5,810 nucleotides of DNA from the NCBI GenBank assembly GCA_009924765.1, contig RFQW01000124.1:1-5810 (forward strand), read 5' to 3'. This document shows positions 1 to 5,532 of this stretch, one piece after another. Position numbers and translations under genes: made by a program. Position 1 is the stretch's first letter, and the number at the start of each line of letters is the position of its first letter. Under the pieces are notes generated by a model. It worked only from the letters and a program-made list of their open reading frames with translations. It did not search any database and was not told the DNA's origin. This DNA comes from Planctomycetota bacterium (lineage in GTDB: Bacteria; Planctomycetota; Phycisphaerae; Phycisphaerales; SM1A02).

Positions 1-420
1 GGCTTCCACGCCCTGCAGGTCGGCCAGCGCCAGCTCGGTGTCGATGGTCTCGATGTCGCGGATGGGGTCGGGGCCGCCGTCCACGTGCATCACGTCGGGG
101 TCCTCGAAGCAGCGCACCACGTGCAGGATCGCGTCCACCTCGCGGATGTGACTGAGGAACTTGTTGCCAAGCCCTTCGCCCTCGCTGGCGCCGCGCACCA
201 GGCCGGCGATGTCCACGATGCGCACGCTTGCAGGCAGGATCTTCTCGCTCTTGATGTGCGTGGCCAGCGTGGCCAGTCGCTCATCCGGCACGCTCACCAC
301 GCCCACGTTCGGTTCGATGGTGCAGAAGGGGTAGTTGGCCGCGGCGATGCCGGCCGAGGTGAGGGCGTTGAAGAGGGTGCTCTTGCCGACGTTGGGAAGA
401 CCGACGATGCCGCATTCCAT
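1..420 (-). CDS. ychF: Ribosome-associated ATPase YchF (OLA1 family), N-terminal part, cut by the left edge
   Basis: YchF is an Obg-family P-loop NTPase that prefers ATP, binds ribosomes and takes part in stress responses. The first 140 residues are visible; the usual length is about 363, so the rest of the G domain (including the NxxE specificity motif) and the C-terminal TGS domain lie off the left edge. The start is MECGIVGLPNVGKST, with the P-loop at residues 7-15. Residues 30-38 (YPFCTIEPN) form the switch I region and keep the Cys that is Cys35 in E. coli (here C33). The G3-type motif DIAGL is at 70-74, followed by VRGASEGEGLGNKFL. H112 in the MHV segment aligns with E. coli His114, reported as needed for ATP hydrolysis. 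The ATG at 418-420 is supported by a well-placed Shine-Dalgarno sequence and by family length. The gene is transcribed divergently from mrdA. The identification is very secure. Confidence 0.97.
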   Translation of the reverse strand, partial: MECGIVGLPNVGKSTLFNALTSAGIAAANYPFCTIEPNVGVVSVPDERLATLATHIKSEKILPASVRIVDIAGLVRGASEGEGLGNKFLSHIREVDAILHVVRCFEDPDVMHVDGGPDPIRDIETIDTELALADLQGVEA

Positions 421-507
421 GGTGATTGGCTCCAGAGGCGCGATGTGCGCGGGGGTGAGATGGTAGCGGCGGGATCGCCTGCGCCCGCGGATAGGATCGG
501 GGCCGGT
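421..507. promoter_or_regulatory. Divergent promoter region between ychF and mrdA
   Basis: This 87-base spacer must hold the promoters of both divergent genes. On the plus strand TAGGAT (492-497) matches four of six -10 consensus bases, including the key first A and last T, and lies ten bases before the ATG at 508. I see no convincing -35. A transcript from it would start almost at the ATG, giving a leaderless or nearly leaderless mrdA mRNA. On the minus strand TACCAT (465-460) is a possible -10 for ychF, leaving a leader of roughly 30 bases that contains the TGGAG site. I see no inverted repeat suggesting a repressor site. The hexamers are weak single matches, so only the spacer's role as a promoter region is reasonably sure. 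Confidence 0.45.
430..434 (-). promoter_or_regulatory. Shine-Dalgarno sequence of ychF
   Basis: On the minus strand TGGAG lies nine bases before the ychF ATG. It is the clearest ribosome binding site in the window and fixes the ychF start. The plus-strand genes mrdA and the YgaP-like gene lack a comparable site. Confidence 0.6.
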
Positions 508-2907
508 ATGGCACTTTCCGCGAACGCCGCAGCCCTTCGGGCCAGACGCCGCATCGGCTTTCTGGCCGCTGTGGCGCTGCTGGCAGTGGGTGTGCTGGCG
601 CTGCGGCTGTGGGCGCTCACCATCTGGCAGGGCGAGGCGTTCCGCGAGGAGGCGGAGGCACGCCTGGATCGCTCGATCTGGCTGCCCACCATCCGTGGAT
701 CGATCCTGGATCGCAAGGGCCGCGTGCTGGCGCAGGATGTGCCGGCGTGGGATGTGGCGCTCGACTACAGCGTGCTGAATGGTTCATGGGTGCGCGAGCG
801 TGCCACGCGCGAGGCGCGCCGCGATGTGGGCCGCGCCGTGTGGAGCAAGCTGACGGCCGAATCGCGCGAGCGCGTGCTGCAGCCCTTCATGGACGCGTGG
901 CAGCGGCGGCTTGATGGTGTGCTGGACGAGGTGGCGCGTCAGTGCGACGTGCCGCGCGCCACCATCGAGGAACGCATGCGCGAGATCACCACGCGCGTGG
1001 AGCGTCGCGCCGAAAGCACCTGGGCGCGGCAGCGCGAGCAGCTGGCCAAGCGTGGCGACGACGCCGCGGAGAACTTCAAGCCAGAACCCATCCGCGAGCA
1101 GCGCATGAGCCACGTGGTGGTGCATCAGGTGCCCGATGCCGTGGCCTTCGCCATGCGCAAGGTCGGCGATGCCACGCCCGGCACGGTGGAGGTGCTTGAT
1201 GGCACGCGCCGCGTGCAGCCCTGGCGCGGTGCCGATGTGGATGGCAGCACGCTTCCCACGCCGCTGCGCAAGAACGGCGACATCACGGTGCGCGTGGAAG
1301 GCGTGCTGGATCAGGTGCTGGGTTCGGTGCGCGACGAGTTGTGGGCTGAGGATGTGGCGCGTCGGCCCTTCACGCGCCCCGATGGCACGGTGGATCCGGG
1401 TGGCTACGGCCCCACGCCCGATGCGATCGGCTCGCGCGGCATCGAGCAGGCCTACGAGGGTTGGCTGCGTGGCGAGCGCGGCCAGCTGCGTGAGCGCCTG
1501 GACACCAACGAGATGGAGCGCGAGGACCCAAAGCCAGGTCGCGACCTGAAGCTGACCATCGACGCAGCGCTGCAGGCTCGCGTGCAGGCCGTGCTGAATC
1601 CACGCCTGGGCCTGACCAAGGTGCAGTCGTGGCAGCACGGCGGCAAGGGTTCGCTTCCTGATGGGACATCGCTCGCCAGTGCAGCGGTGGTGATCGATGT
1701 GGAAACGGGCGAGGTGCTGGCGATGGGTTCGTGGCCCACGGCCGCCGACGCCGCGGACCTGAGTCCTTCCGATCAGAGCCGCCTGGCGCCCGGACTGAAT
1801 CGCGCGGCCGAAGCCGTGTATCCGCCCGGCTCCATCGTGAAGCCGCTCGTGTATGCGGGCGCGGTGACGAAGGGCAAGTTCTCCTCCTCAGGCACGGTCG
1901 AGTGCAATGGCCACTTCTTTCCTGAACTGAAGGACAAGGCGCGCTGCTGGATCTGGCGACCCGAGCACGGCATGAGCACGCACACCGCGGTGATCGGCGG
2001 GCCGCTGTCGGTAGAGGCTGCGGTGAGTCGCAGCTGCAACATCTACTTCTACACCGTGGCCAATCGATTCGGCCTGCGCAACCTGGTGTCGTGGTACCAC
2101 GACATGGGACTTGGCCAGCGTCTTGGCACCGGCCTGCAGGGACCGGGCACGGCGCAGGAGCGCGGCGAGGCGGGCGAGGCCGCGGGCATTCTTCCAAGCG
2201 ACGAGGACATGGCCAAGCTGGAGCAGCGCCACGACGCCTTCACGCCGATCATTCTGGGCATCGGGCAGGGACCCATGGCGTGGACGCCGCTGCAGGCCGC
2301 CAACGCCTATGCCACGCTGGCTCGCGGCGGCGAGCTGCGCGACGCGCGTGTGGTGATGGATGACGCGGCGCTGCCGGCGGATCGTCGCACCGGCTCGCTG
2401 AACATCCCGGACGAGGCGCGGCGTCGCGCGCTGGAAGGCTTGCGTCAGGCGGTGGAAGAGCCGCACGGCACGGGCCACCACGTGAAGTACGACGACGGCA
2501 CCAGCGAGGTGGTGTTCGATGTGCCGGGCGTGCAGGTGCGTGGCAAGACCGGCACCGCGCAGGCGCCGCCACTTGCCTATGACGACAACGGCGATGGCAC
2601 GCGCGACCACGTGATCAAGGGCCTCGATCACTCCTGGTTCGTGGGTCTGGTGAACGATCGCAGCGACGACACGCCCAAGTACGCCGTGGCCGTGCTGGTG
2701 GAGTACGGCGGCAGCGGTGGCAAGACCGCTGGCCCGGTGGCCGAGCAGGTGGTGCATGCATTGGTGGAAGAGGGCTACCTGAACGATTCGCACGCCGACG
2801 AGGGCGGCAAGACCAAGGGCACCGGCAAGAAGAAGGCCGGCCGCCCGCGCTACGCGCCTGAGCCCGATGAGACGCCCGCACCCGAACGCGAGGCACCCGA
2901 GGCATGA
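508..2907 (+). CDS. mrdA: Penicillin-binding protein 2 (elongasome D,D-transpeptidase), enlarged
   Basis: PBP2 cross-links peptidoglycan in the periplasm during cell elongation, working with RodA. The protein has 799 residues against 633 in E. coli. In order: a single membrane anchor at about 17-39; the dimerisation-domain motif RGSILDRKGRVLA at 63-75; a long charged, helix-prone stretch at about 92-190; pedestal motifs including SRGIEQAYEGWLRGERG at 309-325 and DLKLTID at 346-352; then the transpeptidase domain. Catalytic motifs are SIVK (S442 nucleophile, K445), SCN (509-511) and KTGT (680-683). The conserved HG (487-488) and two cysteines (466, 480) before the SxN motif are typical of PBP2. 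A DDNGDGTRD loop follows KTGT at 692-700, and the C-terminus (about 764-799) is a Lys- then Pro/Glu-rich tail. I chose the ATG at 508 because it gives a short cytoplasmic N-terminus; an in-frame ATG at 460 after GGGGGTGAG would add 16 residues. The frame stays open further upstream, but there it is antisense to ychF. The stop overlaps the rodA start. Confidence 0.94.
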   Translation: MALSANAAALRARRRIGFLAAVALLAVGVLALRLWALTIWQGEAFREEAEARLDRSIWLPTIRGSILDRKGRVLAQDVPAWDVALDYSVLNGSWVRERATREARRDVGRAVWSKLTAESRERVLQPFMDAWQRRLDGVLDEVARQCDVPRATIEERMREITTRVERRAESTWARQREQLAKRGDDAAENFKPEPIREQRMSHVVVHQVPDAVAFAMRKVGDATPGTVEVLDGTRRVQPWRGADVDGSTLPTPLRKNGDITVRVEGVLDQVLGSVRDELWAEDVARRPFTRPDGTVDPGGYGPTPDAIGSRGIEQAYEGWLRGERGQLRERLDTNEMEREDPKPGRDLKLTIDAALQARVQAVLNPRLGLTKVQSWQHGGKGSLPDGTSLASAAVVIDVETGEVLAMGSWPTAADAADLSPSDQSRLAPGLNRAAEAVYPPGSIVKPLVYAGAVTKGKFSSSGTVECNGHFFPELKDKARCWIWRPEHGMSTHTAVIGGPLSVEAAVSRSCNIYFYTVANRFGLRNLVSWYHDMGLGQRLGTGLQGPGTAQERGEAGEAAGILPSDEDMAKLEQRHDAFTPIILGIGQGPMAWTPLQAANAYATLARGGELRDARVVMDDAALPADRRTGSLNIPDEARRRALEGLRQAVEEPHGTGHHVKYDDGTSEVVFDVPGVQVRGKTGTAQAPPLAYDDNGDGTRDHVIKGLDHSWFVGLVNDRSDDTPKYAVAVLVEYGGSGGKTAGPVAEQVVHALVEEGYLNDSHADEGGKTKGTGKKKAGRPRYAPEPDETPAPEREAPEA

Positions 2908-4106
2908 GCAACATCACCGCCGAACGACTGTCGCCGCTGGGCGAGGGCGTGTCGATCACGCGACACGGCTCCGGCGGCTTCACGCTGCTGCATGTGGGAT
3001 GGGTGCCGGTGCTGGCGGCGGTGCTGATGAGCGGCATCGGCGTGCTGGCGATCGGCACCACCGAGCCGTCACTGGCCAAGCGTCAGCTGGTGTTCGGCGT
3101 GTTCGGCATGCTGATGGCGGCGGTGATGTGCTTCCCCAGCGCGCGGCAGATCGCGCGTGCCGCGTGGCCGCTGTACGCGATCAGTCTGGCGCTGCTGGTG
3201 TTCGTGCTGATTCCCGGCACGCCCGAGTGGCTGGTTCGACCCAAGAACGGTGCGCGTCGATGGATCAGCCTTGGGCTGTTCGAGTTTCAGCCAAGCGAGA
3301 TCGCCAAGCTGGCGGTGGTGCTGGCGCTGGCGCAGTGGATGCGCCCGGGCAGCGAGCTGCGCAGGCTGGGTGGATTCGTGATGCCGTTCCTGCTGGCGGC
3401 GCCGCCGATGCTGCTGATCCTGATCGAGCCCGACCTTGGCACCTCGCTCATGCTGGGCCCCGCGGTGCTGGCCATGGTGCTTGCGGCGGGGGCGCGCAAG
3501 CGCCATGTGGCGATGCTGGTGGTGGGGCTGCTGGCTCTGGCGCCGCTCAGTTACCCCTTTCTGAAGAGCCATCAGCGCGAGCGCGTGGATGCGCTGTTCG
3601 CGCAGTTGAAGGGTGACGATCGCTACGCGCGCGACATCGGGTTTCAGGCTGATCGAGCCATGACGCTTGCCGGAAGCGGTGGATTCGCGGGTGCCGGGCT
3701 CGAACACGCGCGCGCCTTGGTACGCCACAATGGCCTGCCTGAGGAACACAACGACATGATCTTCGCCGTCGTCTGCTGCCGCTGGGGCTTTCTTGGAGGC
3801 CTTGCCACCTGGCTGGTCGGGTTGCTCTATGCCTTCGGTGCGCTGCTGGTGGCGTTGATGGCGCGCGACCCGTTCTCGCGGCTGGTGGCCACGGGCATGG
3901 CGGGCACATTCGCCGCGCAGCTGGTGATCAACACCGGCATGACGGTGGGCGTGTTGCCGGTCACGGGCGTCACGCTGCCCTTCGTGAGTTACGGCGGCAG
4001 CAGTCTGGTGGCGCTGTGGATCGGCACGGGCCTGCTGTTCAATCTGGCCATGCGACGCCCGCGCGGCAACGAGCGACTGGGAGCTTTGTCGGGGGCGCGG
4101 GCATGA
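2904..4106 (+). CDS. rodA: SEDS peptidoglycan glycosyltransferase RodA
   Basis: RodA polymerises lipid II into glycan strands in the inner membrane as partner of PBP2. The protein has 400 residues and about ten hydrophobic segments, the first near 31-51 and the last near 366-383. SEDS signatures are NGARRWISLG (115-124), FQPSEIAKL (128-136), EPDLGTS (175-181), the catalytic loop LPEEHNDMIFAV (278-289, with D284 matching the catalytic Asp262 of E. coli RodA), and the C-terminal INTGMTVGVLPVTG followed by LPFVSYGGSS (342-367). Adjacency to mrdA argues for RodA rather than the division homologue FtsW. The ATG overlaps the mrdA stop as ATGA; GAGG at 2890-2893, ten bases upstream, may serve as ribosome binding site, and translational coupling is likely. 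One oddity: where the family usually has Glu-Glu eight and nine residues after the catalytic Asp, this protein has C292-R293. Confidence 0.95.
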   Translation: MSNITAERLSPLGEGVSITRHGSGGFTLLHVGWVPVLAAVLMSGIGVLAIGTTEPSLAKRQLVFGVFGMLMAAVMCFPSARQIARAAWPLYAISLALLVFVLIPGTPEWLVRPKNGARRWISLGLFEFQPSEIAKLAVVLALAQWMRPGSELRRLGGFVMPFLLAAPPMLLILIEPDLGTSLMLGPAVLAMVLAAGARKRHVAMLVVGLLALAPLSYPFLKSHQRERVDALFAQLKGDDRYARDIGFQADRAMTLAGSGGFAGAGLEHARALVRHNGLPEEHNDMIFAVVCCRWGFLGGLATWLVGLLYAFGALLVALMARDPFSRLVATGMAGTFAAQLVINTGMTVGVLPVTGVTLPFVSYGGSSLVALWIGTGLLFNLAMRRPRGNERLGALSGARA

Positions 4107-4840
4107 GTCGCGTCGGCACACCACCACAGGCGTTCTTCGACATGCTGGCTGCCCAGCACATCGAGCTGGAGCCGGGCGATGCCGAGCGGCTTGGCACGCA
4201 TCTGGACATGCTGCTCGATGCCAACGAGCGCTTCAACCTGACCGCCATCCGCGAACCCGCCGAGGCGTGGGTGCGACACGCGGCCGACAGCCTGTCGCTG
4301 GTGCCCTTCGTGGCCGAGGCGGGTGCGGCGTGCATCGTCGATGTTGGCACGGGCGGCGGATTCCCAGGCATTCCATTGGCCATCGCCATGCCGCACGTGC
4401 AGGTGATGCTGGTGGACAGCGTGGGCAAGAAGGTGCGCTTCCTGCAGGAGGTGGTGGATGCGCTTGGCCTGACCAACGCCACCGTGCGTCAGGCGCGCGC
4501 CGAGGAAGTCGCCGAGTACAAGGGCGGCCTGCGCGAAAGCTTCGACGCCGTGGTGTGTCGCGCGGTGGGCAACCTGGCCACGCTGATCGAGCTGTCGCTG
4601 CCGCTGGTGAAGGTGGACGGCCTGCTGCTGGCCATCAAGGGCGAGAAGGCGCAGGAAGAGATCGTGGCCGCCGAGCGCGCGCTGCACGAGCTGCGCGGCG
4701 AGCTGGTGACCACCGAACGCACGCCCACCGGCACCATCGTGGCCATCCGCAAGACCGCGAAGACCGTGCGGCTGTATCCGCGCGAGCAGGGGTTGGCCGC
4801 GCGCAAGCCGCTGGGTTTCAAGAGCGAAGAAGAGGCCTGA
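4103..4840 (+). CDS. rsmG: 16S rRNA (guanine-527-N7)-methyltransferase RsmG
   Basis: RsmG uses S-adenosylmethionine to methylate N7 of G527 (E. coli numbering) in 16S rRNA; loss of this mark is a known route to low-level streptomycin resistance. The 245-residue protein is slightly longer than the usual 205-240. Visible family motifs are NERFNLTAIRE (41-51), RHAADSL (58-64), the SAM-binding motif VDVGTGGGFPGIPLAI (79-94), LVDSVGKKVRFL (103-114), RAEE (132-135), FDAVVCRAVGNL (147-158), LPLVKVDG (166-173) with the KG at 179-180, and the late YPREQG (225-230) and KPLG (235-238). The ATG overlaps the rodA stop as ATGA, so it is the third gene of the mrdA-rodA operon and probably translationally coupled; the only upstream purine-rich element is a G run at 4091-4095. 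In many bacteria rsmG sits with mnmG and parAB near the origin, so this linkage to elongasome genes is less common. Confidence 0.96.
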   Translation: MSRVGTPPQAFFDMLAAQHIELEPGDAERLGTHLDMLLDANERFNLTAIREPAEAWVRHAADSLSLVPFVAEAGAACIVDVGTGGGFPGIPLAIAMPHVQVMLVDSVGKKVRFLQEVVDALGLTNATVRQARAEEVAEYKGGLRESFDAVVCRAVGNLATLIELSLPLVKVDGLLLAIKGEKAQEEIVAAERALHELRGELVTTERTPTGTIVAIRKTAKTVRLYPREQGLAARKPLGFKSEEEA

Positions 4841-4841
4841 G

Positions 4842-4862
4842 CGAGCGGTGTCGTTCACCTCG
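4842..4862 (+). other. Imperfect hairpin just after rsmG
   Basis: CGA-GC-GGTG, a five-base loop TCGTT, then CACC-TCG can fold into a seven-pair stem with a two-base bulge, starting one base after the rsmG stop codon. No T-run follows, so it is not a standard Rho-independent terminator. It may protect the 3' end of the operon mRNA, or be chance in GC-rich DNA. Confidence 0.2.
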
Positions 4863-4876
4863 TGCGCCTGCGTGGC

Positions 4877-4905
4877 TTGGTGTGCCGGGGTTGCCGGGCT
4901 ACGAT
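4877..4905 (+). promoter_or_regulatory. Probable promoter of the YgaP-like rhodanese gene
   Basis: TTGGTG (4877-4882) and TACGAT (4900-4905) are separated by exactly 17 bases and fit a housekeeping sigma factor: TTG is kept in the -35, and T, A, A and T in the -10. Only six bases separate the -10 from the ATG at 4912, so transcription should start at or next to the ATG. The absence of any Shine-Dalgarno sequence there fits a leaderless mRNA. This suggests the gene can be transcribed separately from mrdA-rodA-rsmG. It is predicted from pattern alone. Confidence 0.45.
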
Positions 4906-4911
4906 TCGCGC

Positions 4912-5532
4912 ATGAGTGCTAGCATCACCGCTTCGTCCGCAACAGCGTCCGGCTCGAGTTCGGTTTCACCGGCGCACGCCGTGCAGTTGCTGCAGCTTGG
5001 TCAGGCGAACATGGTGGATGTGCGGGAGGTGGATGAGCATCGCCGCGAGCACGTGGCCGGTGCCGCGCTGCACCCGAGTTCCATGTTCTCGGTGACGGGC
5101 TTCCCGGCCGCCACGCCCGGACGCCGCACGCTGGTGCTGTGCCGCTCGGGTGGCCGCGCGGGCAAGGTGGTCGCGGCGTTGCAAGCAGCCGGTCGTCAGG
5201 ACGTGGCGGTGATCGAGGGCGGCATCACGGCGTGGCGCGCGAGCGGTCTGCCGGTGGTGACCGATGTGTCGGCGCCGATGCCCATCGTGCGTCAGGTCAT
5301 GATCACCGTGGGCGTGCTGGTGCTTGCATGTACCGCGCTGGCGGTCATGGTGAGTCCGTGGTTCCTGGCGGCGATCGGTTTCATGGGCGCTGGTCTGGTG
5401 TTCGCTGGCGCCACCGGCATCTGCGCCATGGCCACGATGCTGGCCAAGATGCCGTGGAACCGCGCGCCGGCCAGGCCGGTTGGTGCGGCGTCGAGCTGCT
5501 CAACCGCCGGCAAGGGATCCTGCTGCGGCTGA
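4912..5532 (+). CDS. YgaP-like membrane-anchored rhodanese (rhodanese domain plus DUF2892)
   Basis: This is a likely sulfurtransferase that carries sulfane sulfur on an active-site cysteine at the inner membrane. The 206-residue protein has a Ser/Thr/Ala-rich N-terminus (1-19), then a rhodanese domain (about 20-117) with DVRE at 36-39, HVAGAALHP at 47-55, the catalytic loop CRSGGRAG at 77-84 (C77 nucleophile) and EGGITAWRASGLPV at 102-115. A DUF2892 domain follows, with two membrane segments near 128-146 and 149-170 and the family ending CAMATMLAKMPWNR at 171-184. This order matches E. coli YgaP. The C-terminal tail carries C196, C204 and C205 and ends CCG. The ATG at 4912 is chosen because it gives the expected distance to the rhodanese fold and follows a promoter directly; the same frame is open further left only as a shadow of rsmG. 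The last 33 bases overlap the convergent gene on the minus strand. The domain call is firm; the physiological substrate is unknown. Confidence 0.92.
   Translation: MSASITASSATASGSSSVSPAHAVQLLQLGQANMVDVREVDEHRREHVAGAALHPSSMFSVTGFPAATPGRRTLVLCRSGGRAGKVVAALQAAGRQDVAVIEGGITAWRASGLPVVTDVSAPMPIVRQVMITVGVLVLACTALAVMVSPWFLAAIGFMGAGLVFAGATGICAMATMLAKMPWNRAPARPVGAASSCSTAGKGSCCG

Noticed and set aside
85..507. In-frame extension of the PBP2 reading frame leftwards, giving a 940-residue protein
   Set aside because: Most of it is antisense to the securely identified ychF coding sequence, and it would place about 140 His/Asp-rich residues with no PBP2 similarity before the membrane anchor.
784..1638. Minus-strand open frame of 284 codons opposite the PBP2 N-terminal region
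   Set aside because: Same shadow effect; its composition is dominated by His, Ala, Leu and Arg, and no ribosome binding site or family pattern is seen.
1888..2793. Minus-strand open frame of 301 codons opposite the PBP2 transpeptidase domain
   Set aside because: It is His/Ala/Arg-rich antisense sequence without recognisable motifs; the opposite strand encodes the SxN and KTGT motifs of PBP2.
3069..4127. Minus-strand open frame of 352 codons opposite rodA
   Set aside because: It is the shadow of a GC-rich gene. Its product is Gln/His/Arg-rich with no fold-like pattern, while rodA on the other strand has all SEDS motifs.
3989..4858. Minus-strand open frame of 289 codons opposite rsmG
   Set aside because: It spans the 3' end of rodA and all of rsmG, both firmly identified on the plus strand, and shows only shadow-type composition.
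4267..4911. Leftward extension of the YgaP-like frame into rsmG
   Set aside because: The extension translates to Gly/Arg/Ala-rich sequence out of frame with rsmG; the rhodanese fold needs only the part from 4912.
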